DNA of 64,000 bases from Burkholderia cenocepacia (GTDB lineage Bacteria > Pseudomonadota > Gammaproteobacteria > Burkholderiales > Burkholderiaceae), in NCBI RefSeq assembly GCF_900446215.1, contig NZ_UAQZ01000016.1, positions 186,001-250,000 of the forward strand, written 5' to 3'. This document shows, one piece after another, positions 1 through 8,441 of this stretch. The translations under genes were made by a program, and so were the position numbers. Every line of letters begins with the position of its first letter. The stretch's first letter is position 1. Below the pieces are notes generated by a model. That model saw nothing but the letters and a program-made list of their open reading frames with translations, searched no databases and had not been told where the DNA came from.

Positions 1-2580
1 GACGAGCGGGCCGCGCCGCAGCCCCCGCTGCGGGTGCCGACCAGCCCGGCACAGCGCAATTTCTCCTATGCGGAACTGCACCAGCGCGCGCTCGAAACGT
101 ATTCGCCGCCGAGCGTCATCATCGACAAGGAATCGAACGTCGTTCATCTGTCGGATAACGCCGGCCGGTTCCTCAGGCATGTCGGCGGCGAGCTGTCCAG
201 CAACATCATGACGCTGGTGCTGCCGGATCTGCGGCTCGATTTGCGCACCGCGATTTTCCGCGCGCTACAAACGGGTACGAGCGTGGAAGCGCGCCGGGTC
301 AAGTGGGCGCACGACACGCGCGTATCGTGGATCAACATGACGGTCCGGCCGTTCCACGACAAGGTCGCGAATGCGGAATTCCTCCTCGTCGTGTTCGACG
401 AGGTGGCCGGCCGCATGACCGAGGAGGATCAGGCCGAGACGAGCGGGCAGGATCCGGTGCTCGCGCAGCTCGAACAGGAGCTGCAGCACAGCCGCGAGCA
501 ACTGGCGACGATCATCGAGCAGTACGAAACGTCCGTCGAGGAACTGAAGGCGTCGAACGAGGAACTGCAGGCGATCAACGAAGAATTGCGCTCCACGAGC
601 GAGGAGCTCGAAAGCAGCAAGGAGGAACTGCAATCGGTCAACGAGGAGTTGACCACGGCCAACGCCGAAATGCAGGCAAGGATCGAAGACACCGCGAAGG
701 CGAACGACGACCTCCACAACATCATCGCGTCGAGCGAGATCGCGACCGTGTTCGTCGACAAGGAAATCCGGGTCAAGCGGTTTACGCCGAACGCGACGGC
801 CATTTTCAATCTGATCGATACGGACCTGGGCCGGTCGCTGTTCCACATTACCCACGCGTTGCGGTATCCGACGCTGGCCGACGATGTCCGGCAGTCGTTT
901 CAGTCGCTGCGGTTGATCGAGCGCGAGATCGAGAGCGAGGCCGGCCGGTGGTATCTGATGCGGTTGCTGCCCTACCGCACGGCGGACGACCACATCGACG
1001 GCGCGGTGATCACGCTGATCGACATCACCGACCGGCATCATGCGGAAGAGGCGGCTCGCGCGGGCGAGCAGCGCCTGCGCCTGGTCGCGCAGTCGACCAA
1101 GGACTACGCGATCATCATCCAGGACGGCAACGGCGCGATCGTGAGCTGGAACGCCGGGGCGGAACGCATCTTCGGCTATACGGAAGAAGAGATGATCGGC
1201 CAGGACGTGGAGTTGATCTACGAACCCAACGATCGACAGGCGCTCGTGCCGATGCGCGAGCGCGAAGTCGCGACCCGGGAAGGCCGCGCGGACGACGAGC
1301 GCTGGCACCGGACCAAGGACGGGCGCCGGATTTTCTGCAGCGGCGTCGTTACGCCGATTTCCGATACGTCGTTCAACGGATTCGCGAAGATCGTGCGCGA
1401 CATGACGCTGCGCAAGCAGAGCGACGACGCGAACCGCGAAGCGCTTGCGCGGGAGCAGGCGGCCCGCGAGCAGGCGCTCAGTTCGAATCAGCTAAAGGAC
1501 GAGTTCATCGCCGTGCTGTCGCACGAGCTGCGGCATCCGCTCAACCTGATCGGCGTCAAGTCGGAAATGCTGCCGCGCCTGCCGGAGACGCGCGACATTC
1601 CCGCCGTGCGCGAAGCCGCGGATTCGATTCGGCAAGCCGTGCGCGCGCAGGCGCAGATCATCGACGACCTGCTCGATCTGTCGCGCATCCAGACCGGCAA
1701 GCTCGCGCTCGAGCTGGGCCGCGTCGACCTGACGGCGATGTTGCGCGGTATCGCCGATACCTGCGAGCGCGACGTGCACGCGCGCGGCCTGGTCCTGAAA
1801 ACGGAGTTGCCGACGGAGCCGGCCATCGCGCTCGCCGATCCGGTGCGTTGCGAGCAGATCTTCTGGAACCTGATGTCCAACGCGCTCAAGTTCACGCAAT
1901 CGCATGGCGAGATCGTCGTGCGTCTCGCGCATGAAGGGCGGATGCTGCGTGTCGACGTGATCGACGACGGGCAGGGGATCGACGGCGATACGCTGCCGCA
2001 TGTGTTCGACATGTTCCGGCAGGCGCCGCGCGACCGGACCCGCGGCGGGCTCGGAATCGGGCTGGCGCTCGTTCGGCAACTCGTGGAAATGCACGGCGGC
2101 CGGATCGCCGCGGCATCCGACGGCCAGGGAAGGGGGACCACGATGACGGTATGGCTGCCGGCCGCATCCGACGAGCGCGTCGTGTCTTCCGGCAACGGCG
2201 CGGCGGAGGGGAGTATCGCGGGCCTTCGCGTGCTGCTGGTCGAGGACGATCAGGAGACGGCGCTGTCGCTCACGGCGCTGCTGGAACTCGCGGGGGCAAC
2301 GGTCACGGCCGCGAAAAGCGGGGCCGAGGCACTGGAGAGGTTGCCGGAGACGCCTGTCGACGCCATCGTGTCCGACATCGGGCTGCCCGACATGGACGGC
2401 TATGAGTTGATTCGCCACATCAAGGCCGATCCCCGCTGGGCCACGCTCCGGACCGTTGCGCTGACGGGCCGTAATCGCCAGGACGATGTCCGGGCCGCGG
2501 CGGAGGCCGGCTTCGACACTCACCTGTCCAAACCGCTGGATTTCGGGATGTTGCTCGCGGCGCTCGGCGACACGCATTAA
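1..2580 (+). CDS. PAS/histidine kinase/receiver hybrid, C-terminal part of a CheB-CheR-PAS-type sensor (5' end outside window)
   Basis: The reading frame is open to the first base, so the gene starts upstream; a GTG at 34 is only an internal candidate. Order seen: a PAS-like segment, a long Glu-rich coiled coil (about nt 460-700, repeated EEL/NEEL units), a second PAS-like domain, a typical PAS domain (about nt 1080-1420), a HisKA box with the phosphorylatable His at nt 1522-1524 (motif FIAVLSHELRHPLN), an HATPase domain with GLGIGLAL, and a C-terminal receiver whose phospho-Asp is at nt 2374-2376 (DIGLPDMDG). The coiled coil plus PAS arrangement is typical of proteins carrying CheB and CheR domains at the N terminus; those would lie off the window, which is inference. 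A CheB-like gene follows 181 bp downstream. Input signal unknown. Confidence 0.9.
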   Translation, partial: DERAAPQPPLRVPTSPAQRNFSYAELHQRALETYSPPSVIIDKESNVVHLSDNAGRFLRHVGGELSSNIMTLVLPDLRLDLRTAIFRALQTGTSVEARRVKWAHDTRVSWINMTVRPFHDKVANAEFLLVVFDEVAGRMTEEDQAETSGQDPVLAQLEQELQHSREQLATIIEQYETSVEELKASNEELQAINEELRSTSEELESSKEELQSVNEELTTANAEMQARIEDTAKANDDLHNIIASSEIATVFVDKEIRVKRFTPNATAIFNLIDTDLGRSLFHITHALRYPTLADDVRQSFQSLRLIEREIESEAGRWYLMRLLPYRTADDHIDGAVITLIDITDRHHAEEAARAGEQRLRLVAQSTKDYAIIIQDGNGAIVSWNAGAERIFGYTEEEMIGQDVELIYEPNDRQALVPMREREVATREGRADDERWHRTKDGRRIFCSGVVTPISDTSFNGFAKIVRDMTLRKQSDDANREALAREQAAREQALSSNQLKDEFIAVLSHELRHPLNLIGVKSEMLPRLPETRDIPAVREAADSIRQAVRAQAQIIDDLLDLSRIQTGKLALELGRVDLTAMLRGIADTCERDVHARGLVLKTELPTEPAIALADPVRCEQIFWNLMSNALKFTQSHGEIVVRLAHEGRMLRVDVIDDGQGIDGDTLPHVFDMFRQAPRDRTRGGLGIGLALVRQLVEMHGGRIAAASDGQGRGTTMTVWLPAASDERVVSSGNGAAEGSIAGLRVLLVEDDQETALSLTALLELAGATVTAAKSGAEALERLPETPVDAIVSDIGLPDMDGYELIRHIKADPRWATLRTVALTGRNRQDDVRAAAEAGFDTHLSKPLDFGMLLAALGDTH

Positions 2581-2592
2581 ACCCGCCCGGTG

Positions 2593-2621
2593 ACGACCCG
2601 CGCGTGCGTCGCGGGTCGTTT
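2593..2621 (+). terminator. intrinsic terminator after the hybrid kinase
   Basis: A perfect 10-bp stem (ACGACCCGCG at 2593-2602 pairing with CGCGGGTCGT at 2610-2619) with a 7-nt loop is followed by a short T run. It lies 12 bp after the kinase stop codon and separates the kinase from the downstream cheB-like gene. Confidence 0.7.
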
Positions 2622-2761
2622 GCGCCGCGGTTCGCGCCACGCGTTCCCGTCGGCGGGTTGCATCAACCGCCATCCGACCCGCATTGCCTCGTCTGCTACC
2701 GCCCGTGACGGAATTTCGGCTCAGGAACCCGATTTGCGGCGCTATCCGCAAAGGGGGCGCT

Positions 2762-3766
2762 ATGGATCGTCGAGATATCGTGGTAATTGCGTCGTCCCGA
2801 GGCGGTCTCCCGGTCCTCCGGACGTTGGTGGCCGGCATTGCCGCGGATTTTCCGGTGCCGATTTGCATCGTGCAGCACATTGGTCGACATCGGACGATCC
2901 TGCCCGAGTTGTTGTCGCGATGGGGCAGGCTCGATGCAAGCGAGGCGCTACACGGGGAATCGCCGGAGGCGGGCAGAATTTACGTGGCGCCGCCCGACCG
3001 GCACATGATCGTGCGCGGCGGCGACCTGTGGCTGCTCGATACGGCCGCCGAGAACTTCGCCCGCCCGGCCGCCGACCCGCTGTTTCGCTCCGCCGCACGC
3101 GAATATGGCGCCGGTGCGATCGGCGTGGTGCTCAGCGGCGACCTCGATGACGGCGCGGCCGGCCTGGCGGCCATTCGCGCACGGGGCGGCTACGGCATCG
3201 TTCAGGACCCCGATGAATGCGAAGCGCCGTCGATGCCGCGCAGCGCACTGGCCGCGGCGGGAGCCGATGCGGTCGCGACGGCGGAAGAACTGCCGCGGAC
3301 CCTTCATGCAGCGGTCTACGGCGCACGTGCGAAGGAGCAGCGAAAAATGGCAGATTTGCGCGACCTCGACCATGAGAGCCGGATTGCCGAGGGCGGCCTC
3401 GTCGATCCGGGACTGCTTGACAAAATCGGCACGCGTTCCGCCCTCACGTGCCCCAGTTGCAACGGCGTGCTCTGGCGCATGCGCGACGATCGTCCGTTGC
3501 GATACCGTTGCCATACCGGGCATGCGTTCTCCGCGCTTTCCCTCGACGACGCGGAAGCCCAGAAAGCGGAGGATGCGATATGGGGGGCGATCCGCGCGGT
3601 TCACGAGCGCATGATTTTTGCGCGCGAGCGCCAGGAATGGGCGCGCCGCACGGGCAACGCCGAGGACGTCGCGATCGAACAGGCCCGCATCGACGAAAAC
3701 CAGCGGCTCGCGGACGTGCTGCGTCGTGCGGTCGGCGCCGCACTGAGTACGGGCGAACTGGAGTGA
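2762..3766 (+). CDS. cheB: stand-alone CheB-type protein-glutamate methylesterase with C-terminal Cys/His extension
   Basis: 334 aa. ATG 2762 is chosen because AGGGGG at 2751-2756 is a good ribosome binding site; the longer in-frame start lacks one. Residues 1-195 match the CheB esterase domain without a receiver domain: the catalytic triad is read as S12 (SSRGG), H39 (VQHIGRH) and D130 (LSGDLDDG). CheB removes methyl groups from glutamates of chemoreceptors, or of alternative partners when it sits next to PAS kinases. After residue about 230 comes a CPSC...CHTGH pattern that could bind a metal, then a helical tail. The neighbouring hybrid kinase of the CheB/CheR-fusion type suggests a signalling role outside classical chemotaxis (inference). 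Confidence 0.85.
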   Translation: MDRRDIVVIASSRGGLPVLRTLVAGIAADFPVPICIVQHIGRHRTILPELLSRWGRLDASEALHGESPEAGRIYVAPPDRHMIVRGGDLWLLDTAAENFARPAADPLFRSAAREYGAGAIGVVLSGDLDDGAAGLAAIRARGGYGIVQDPDECEAPSMPRSALAAAGADAVATAEELPRTLHAAVYGARAKEQRKMADLRDLDHESRIAEGGLVDPGLLDKIGTRSALTCPSCNGVLWRMRDDRPLRYRCHTGHAFSALSLDDAEAQKAEDAIWGAIRAVHERMIFARERQEWARRTGNAEDVAIEQARIDENQRLADVLRRAVGAALSTGELE

Positions 3767-3796
3767 GCGCGAGCCGCGGCATTCGCGCTGCCGGTT

Positions 3797-5089
3797 TCAT
3801 CCCGGCACGAACACGCCCATCGCCGCGATTGCCATCGCGAGCGTCGCGATCCATCCGCCCCATGCAAGCGCGCCTCTGACGGCAAACTCGCCCATGACCC
3901 GTTTGCTTCTCGCCATCAGCATCATCACGACCATGATCGGAACGGCGCTCACGCCGTTGATGACGGCGCTCCAGTAAAGCGCGCGGATCGGGTCGAAATG
4001 CATGAACGTGAACGCGATCCCGCCGACGATCGCCAAGACGATCACCGCATAGAACTCGGGCGCGACGCCCAACTGCAGCGCGAGGCTGTTGCGCCAGCGG
4101 AACGTGCCCGCGGCCGCATAGGCGGCCGATCCCGCGAGCACCGGCAGCGCCAGCAGGCCGGTGCCGACGATGCCGAGCGCGAACAGCACGTATGCGAAGT
4201 GACCGGCAAGCGGCTCGAGCGCCCGCGCGGCATCGGCCGACGTCTTGACGTCGATGTGATGCGCGTTGAGCGTGGCCGCCGCCGTCAGCACGATGAAGAA
4301 GGCGATCACGTTCGACACGCCCATGCCGAACCACGTGTCGAAGCTGATGCGGCGCAACTGGGCGGGCGCCTGATGCGGTACGCGCCGCAGCGGCCGCTGG
4401 TTCGGCACGGAGCGCAACTCTTCGACTTCCTGGGACGCCTGCCAGAAAAACAGATACGGGCTGATGGTCGTACCGAGCACGGCGACGACCGTGGTCAGGT
4501 AGGCGGCGCTCAGTTGCGCATGGGGCCGCACGATCGCGCGACCGACGTCGGCCCAGTCGACCGGCACGATGACGGCGACCGCGACATAGGCGAGCAGCGT
4601 CAACGCCGTCCATTTCAGCAATCGTGAATAGCGGTCGTACGGGACGAAAACCTGCAGTACGACCGATACGCCGCCGAGGCACACGATGTAGAGCTGTTGC
4701 GGGCCGGGCAGCAGCAAATTGACGGCCGCGCCCATGGCCGACAGATCGGCCGCGATGTTGATCACGTTGGCCGTGATCAGCAGTACGACCGTTCCGTACA
4801 GCAGCCATGGCGGATAGTGCTTGCGCATGTTCGACGCGAGGCCCTTGCCCGTCACGCGGCCGATTCGCGCGCTGACCAGCTGGATCGCCGTCATCAGCGG
4901 ATACGTGAGCAGCAGCGACCACAGCAGTTCGAAGCCGAATTGCGCCCCCGCCTGCGAGTATGTCCCGATGCCGGAAGGATCGTCGTCGGCGGCGCCGGTG
5001 ATCAGGCCGGGGCCGAGACGCCGGACCCACGGGACCGCGTTCGGGTTCGGTTCCGTCGGCTCGGGCTGGAGCAAATCGTTGTCGTTCAT
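3797..5089 (-). CDS. Nramp (SLC11)-family divalent metal transporter, non-canonical metal-site motifs
   Basis: 430 aa inner-membrane protein with about 11 hydrophobic helices. The start at 5089 is preceded by GGGAGG at a good distance; an ATG at 5122 is possible but has no such site. The fold is Nramp-like, but the TM1 metal motif, normally DPGN, reads DDDPSG at residues 35-40, and the TM6 motif, normally MPH, reads SPY at 210-212. Nramp relatives with altered TM1/TM6 motifs include magnesium transporters (NRMT) as well as uncharacterised types, so the substrate cannot be assumed to be Mn or Fe. It converges with the cheB-like gene, leaving 30 bp, and lies downstream of a lipoprotein gene on the same strand. 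Confidence 0.8.
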   Translation of the reverse strand: MNDNDLLQPEPTEPNPNAVPWVRRLGPGLITGAADDDPSGIGTYSQAGAQFGFELLWSLLLTYPLMTAIQLVSARIGRVTGKGLASNMRKHYPPWLLYGTVVLLITANVINIAADLSAMGAAVNLLLPGPQQLYIVCLGGVSVVLQVFVPYDRYSRLLKWTALTLLAYVAVAVIVPVDWADVGRAIVRPHAQLSAAYLTTVVAVLGTTISPYLFFWQASQEVEELRSVPNQRPLRRVPHQAPAQLRRISFDTWFGMGVSNVIAFFIVLTAAATLNAHHIDVKTSADAARALEPLAGHFAYVLFALGIVGTGLLALPVLAGSAAYAAAGTFRWRNSLALQLGVAPEFYAVIVLAIVGGIAFTFMHFDPIRALYWSAVINGVSAVPIMVVMMLMARSKRVMGEFAVRGALAWGGWIATLAMAIAAMGVFVPG

Positions 5090-5171
5090 GATCGCGGGCC
5101 TCCCGGGGTCCGGCAGGTGCAATGGCCGTGCCCGCCCGGGCGGTTTCCCGCGCCGGCAGCCTGGGCGGGCC

Positions 5172-5687
5172 TCACGGTCCGGTCGGCTTCGCCCTGTCGC
5201 CCACGTCGACGTCGATCGCGTGTTCCTTCGATACCAGCCGGGCCCCGACCATGCTCCCGCCGCCGATGCGCAACGTCAGGCGCGCGGGTTCGTTGGCATC
5301 GAGCCCCGACACATAGTCCAGGCCGTGCAGCCCCGCGCGATCGTGGAACGGAATGAACCAGGACGAACAGAAGTCCGACGTGGGGACCGGACACGGGGCG
5401 CGGATGGCGAGCCGCCGCGCAGCAAACGGATAGTCGTCGAGCGCGATTTCACCCGTATCGAATCGCTTGCGGATGGTGAGCGGCGTGACGGTGTAGCGGA
5501 GGTAGACGTGGTCGGCCCACAGCGTTCGGTCGAGCGATGCCAGGTCTTCCGTGGTGAACGCAACGATCGTGAGACCGTTTCGATCGCGGTTCTGGATTTC
5601 ATATCGGCTGACATTCACCGATTTGCAGCCGGTACACGCGATCGCCAGACCCATCGCGAAACCGATCCAGCGCATCCGATCATGCAT
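5172..5687 (-). CDS. small lipoprotein of unknown function
   Basis: 171 aa. ATG 5687 follows a strong GGGGAGG site. The N terminus is a short charged stretch, a hydrophobic segment and a lipobox (IACTGC), so it should be lipidated on Cys and anchored in the outer or inner membrane facing the periplasm. The rest has no motif I recognise; a CPVPTSDFC segment could hold a disulfide. It lies between the metal transporter (82 bp downstream) and a TetR regulator (63 bp upstream) on the same strand, so the three could be co-transcribed. Homologues with a known role are not apparent to me. Confidence 0.7.
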   Translation of the reverse strand: MHDRMRWIGFAMGLAIACTGCKSVNVSRYEIQNRDRNGLTIVAFTTEDLASLDRTLWADHVYLRYTVTPLTIRKRFDTGEIALDDYPFAARRLAIRAPCPVPTSDFCSSWFIPFHDRAGLHGLDYVSGLDANEPARLTLRIGGGSMVGARLVSKEHAIDVDVGDRAKPTGP

Positions 5688-5750
5688 GTCGTCCTCCCCG
5701 GCACCCTCCGACCTCGGTTTGCTTGCAATACGACGGCGCGCGACGTTGCG

Positions 5751-6353
5751 TTACGTCGGGCGACCGGCACCTTCGGCAGGCGAGACCGGCGCGTGCATCG
5801 CCTGTTCGAGCAGCGCATGCGCGGCTTGCCATGCGCGCTGGGCCGCCGCGGAATCGTTGAACGCCCGCGCTTCGACCGTGGCGCCGTCCAACAGCATCAT
5901 GAAGACGGTCGCCAGCCGGTTGGCGGTTTCGGCCGGCACGACGGCTTCGATCAGTTCGGCCATCCATTCGACCATCTTGCGGCGATAGCGGATCGCGACA
6001 TCCGAGATCGGCGCATAAGCGGTGCCGAATTCGGCCAGCGCACGCTCGAACAGGCAGCCGGCAAATTCGGGTGTGCGGAACCACGCTTCATACCAGTCGA
6101 AGACGGTCTTGACGCGCTCGACCGGATCGACGACGTGCTGCAACTGCGCGTCGATGCTGCCGACGATCAGGTCGTAGCGCTGGACCAGCACTTCGCGGAT
6201 GAGCTCGTCCTTGCTCGCAAAATGCCGGTACAGCGTCATTCGGGCGACACCGGAATCGTCGATGATCCAGTCGACGCCCACCGGGTGGAATCCATGCCTG
6301 GAGAACAGTTCGGTCGCTTTGTCTACCACCAGCTGGCGTTTGTTGGCTCGCAC
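5751..6353 (-). CDS. TetR/AcrR-family transcriptional regulator
   Basis: 200 aa. It starts at GTG 6353, eight bases after AGGAGGA; no nearby ATG fits. Residues 1-50 form the TetR helix-turn-helix (VVDKATELFSRHGF ... DDSGVARMTLYRHFASKDELI), followed by an all-helical ligand-binding and dimerisation domain. Proteins of this type repress a neighbouring gene and often their own, and release DNA when a small molecule binds. The upstream region has two copies of ATAGACCGAT, one of them within a promoter-like element facing away from this gene; these are the likely operators. The regulated gene is not clear: the next gene on the other strand, a Sel1 lipoprotein, begins 420 bp away. Confidence 0.85.
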   Translation of the reverse strand: MRANKRQLVVDKATELFSRHGFHPVGVDWIIDDSGVARMTLYRHFASKDELIREVLVQRYDLIVGSIDAQLQHVVDPVERVKTVFDWYEAWFRTPEFAGCLFERALAEFGTAYAPISDVAIRYRRKMVEWMAELIEAVVPAETANRLATVFMMLLDGATVEARAFNDSAAAQRAWQAAHALLEQAMHAPVSPAEGAGRPT

Positions 6354-6383
6354 GAACGGCTTCCTCCTCGATATTTCAACAGC

Positions 6384-6399
6384 ATAGACCGATTATTCT
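6384..6399. promoter_or_regulatory. candidate TetR operator 1 (ATAGACCGAT)
   Basis: ATAGACCGAT lies 31 bp upstream of the tetR start; with the following bases it forms TAGA...TCTA arms. The same 10-mer recurs at 6508-6517. The location fits autorepression. Inference from repetition and position only. Confidence 0.4.
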
Positions 6400-6496
6400 A
6401 GCATCATGCCGGCCGATGAAATCGGCCTCCTGGCGCTGTCTGATGGCCGTTCCGCCCCGACAATCTTTCGCTTGTCGAGCCAGTTATCAAGTCGTC

Positions 6497-6526
6497 TTGA
6501 CTATTAGATAGACCGATATGTATCAT
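6497..6526 (+). promoter_or_regulatory. promoter-like element with candidate TetR operator 2 inside it
   Basis: TTGACT (6497-6502), an 18-bp spacer and TATCAT (6521-6526) resemble a sigma-70 promoter pointing to the Sel1 lipoprotein gene. The second ATAGACCGAT copy (6508-6517) lies in the spacer, where repressor binding would block RNA polymerase. Confidence 0.4.
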
Positions 6527-6772
6527 TTGAAGCCAGTAAGCAGCGATCGATATTGCGTGGATTAAAGAGACAGAACAAGAGCGGGTTTACCGCGTGCCGT
6601 TTTCTGCCGTGTCAGACGCTGCAACGATGTTTCAAGCCGAAAAGAGAACCTGAGAGAGCCTTGGCACGCGGGCCCGCGGACGATGTTCGCCGCGCCCCGC
6701 ACCGGCCGGGGGCATGCTCGCGGGCGAGCGCGCGAAGCAATACGGCGCCAATGAAACGTGAGGAAAATACCC

Positions 6773-7360
6773 ATGTATCGCCGTTTACTCGCACCGGGGC
6801 TGCTGTTGCTGTTGGCCGCGTGCGCGCAGGATCCGTCCGTCACCGGGAACACGGTACGGATCTGCGACGACACAGGTTGTTCCGATCGCCCTAAAGATCA
6901 GGTCTCCTATCAAAAAAGGGACGAGGCGGAAGACCGCGAAGAGCCGCGCATCGCCGCGCTCAAGCAGACCGCGAAGACCCAGCCGAAGGCCGCCTACGAC
7001 CTCGGCCTGCGCTATTTCCGCGGCGACGGCGTGCGCCAGGACAGCTACCAGGCGCTCAAGTGGATGCGCGAGGCCGCCGAACGCGGCGACCTGAACGCGC
7101 AGAAGGCGCTCGGCAGTTTCTACCTGTTCGGCCTCGAGGAAATGGGCTCGGATGCGCGCGAAGCGGAGAAGTGGCTGTCGATCGCGGCCGGCCGCGGCGA
7201 CAAGGAATCGAAAAAGCTGCTCGATCTCGCGCGCAAGGCCAAGAAGGAAGACGAGGAAGACTGGAAATGGCGCACGCAATGGCGTGACGTCTATTACGGC
7301 TACTGGTACTCGGGCTATCCGTACTACGGCGTCTGGCAGCAGACGTACTGGTACTACTGA
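6773..7360 (+). CDS. Sel1-repeat (TPR-like) lipoprotein with aromatic C-terminal tail
   Basis: 195 aa. ATG 6773 is chosen because GTGAGGA just upstream is the ribosome binding site. A signal peptide ends in the lipobox LLAAC, giving a lipidated periplasm-facing protein. Residues about 65-150 hold two Sel1-type repeats (AAYDLGLRYFRGDGV..., AQKALGSFYLFGLEEMG...EAEKWLSIAA), a helical scaffold used for protein-protein contacts. A Lys/Glu-rich linker follows, and the last 25 residues are strikingly rich in Tyr and Trp (ends YWYY). Sel1 lipoproteins are envelope-assembly or stress factors in several bacteria; the specific role is unknown. It is first of three consecutive lipoprotein genes. Confidence 0.8.
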   Translation: MYRRLLAPGLLLLLAACAQDPSVTGNTVRICDDTGCSDRPKDQVSYQKRDEAEDREEPRIAALKQTAKTQPKAAYDLGLRYFRGDGVRQDSYQALKWMREAAERGDLNAQKALGSFYLFGLEEMGSDAREAEKWLSIAAGRGDKESKKLLDLARKAKKEDEEDWKWRTQWRDVYYGYWYSGYPYYGVWQQTYWYY

Positions 7361-7482
7361 CCGGGCATCGAGCAACGGGGGCAGCCGCGGGGAGACCACC
7401 ATCGCGCGCCACGCCGGGGGGCTTATCGAAGTTCGCATGGACACATAAGCCGAACAACGACTCTAATCGATCGACAACGACA

Positions 7483-8310
7483 ATGAAGACCAACCTTCTC
7501 CAACGTCTCACTCAAGGTGCGCTGGTTGCAGCGCTTGGCGCGTCCGTCGCGGGTTGCGGCGGCGTGGTGACGCCCGGCGGGCAGAACGCCGGCGTGACGG
7601 GCGCCGCGGCTGGCGGCGCGAGCGCCGGCGCCGATTCGCAACTGCAGCGCTGCACGTCGCCGCTCGGCACGATCGCGGTCGACGACGGCCGCAATGCCGA
7701 CTGGTGGGGCCCGTTCGGCAGCGCGACCAAGATGACCACGATCGACCCGCTGCTGCGCCTGGCGGTGCAGCAGTCGAACTGCTTCGTGATCACGTCGATC
7801 GGCAACCAGAAGAGCGACGCGCGCCTGTCGCGCATCACGCAGCTGCAGCGCAACTCGGGCGAATACCGCGCGGGCTCGAAGCAGCAGAAGGGCCAGCGTG
7901 TCGCGGCCGACTACTACATGGAGCCGCAGATCGTGATCAACGATTCGCCGATCGGCGGGATCGGCAGCATGATCGGCGGGCTGATCGGCAACAGCGCGGT
8001 GGCGGCGGTGGCGGGCCACCTGCAGACGAAGGCGTCGGTCGTGACGCTGACGCTGTTCGACGTGCGCTCGGCGGTGCAGATCGCGGCGTCGGAGGGCAGC
8101 TCGACGGCGACCAACTACGGCGCGGCGCTGGGTGGGTTCGGCGGCGGCGTGGGCGGCGCGCTGGCGGGTTTCTCGGCGACGCCGGAAGGCAAGGCGACGG
8201 TCGTCGCGTTCATCGATGCGTACAACAAGATGGTCGTCGCGCTGCGCAGCTACAAGGCGCAGGACGTCAAGGGCGGGCTGGGCCGCGGTGGCCAGCTGCA
8301 GGTCAACTGA
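7483..8310 (+). CDS. CsgG/HfaB-like lipoprotein
   Basis: 275 aa. The signal peptide ends in a lipobox (SVAGC). The mature protein has a Gly/Ala-rich linker, then a domain resembling the CsgG family (curli or holdfast secretion lipoproteins): a conserved-looking QSNCFVIT segment, ADYYMEPQIVI, and the glycine-rich IGGIGSMIGGLIG stretch followed by ASVVTLTLFDVRSA. CsgG forms an outer-membrane secretion pore for amyloid subunits, but many relatives have no curli genes nearby, and none are seen here, so a general envelope role is more prudent. It lies 122 bp after the Sel1 lipoprotein gene; no obvious Shine-Dalgarno precedes the ATG. Confidence 0.65.
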   Translation: MKTNLLQRLTQGALVAALGASVAGCGGVVTPGGQNAGVTGAAAGGASAGADSQLQRCTSPLGTIAVDDGRNADWWGPFGSATKMTTIDPLLRLAVQQSNCFVITSIGNQKSDARLSRITQLQRNSGEYRAGSKQQKGQRVAADYYMEPQIVINDSPIGGIGSMIGGLIGNSAVAAVAGHLQTKASVVTLTLFDVRSAVQIAASEGSSTATNYGAALGGFGGGVGGALAGFSATPEGKATVVAFIDAYNKMVVALRSYKAQDVKGGLGRGGQLQVN

Positions 8311-8318
8311 CGTCGCCG

Positions 8319-8339
8319 GGCCGGCGAGGGCCGCCGGCC
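8319..8339 (+). terminator. stem-loop after the CsgG-like gene
   Basis: A perfect 8-bp GC stem (GGCCGGCG, loop AGGGC, CGCCGGCC) lies 8 bp after the stop codon. No T run follows, so termination would be weak or Rho-assisted. Confidence 0.4.
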
Positions 8340-8441
8340 GATTGCCTTGATTCCTGATGTCCGATTCGTGAGGGTCGGTGCGTGCGGCACGATGCGCGCG
8401 CAGCGGCTGCGTTCGTCCTGTTCGTTCCGAAGGTGATCCCG

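Larger units (their letters stand above)
6354..6772. other. non-coding region between tetR and the Sel1 lipoprotein gene
   Basis: 419 bp with no convincing gene. The half near tetR is AT-richer than its surroundings and holds the two ATAGACCGAT repeats (6384-6393, 6508-6517). The half near the lipoprotein gene is GC-rich and looks like a long leader; I see no riboswitch or terminator in it. Confidence 0.5.
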
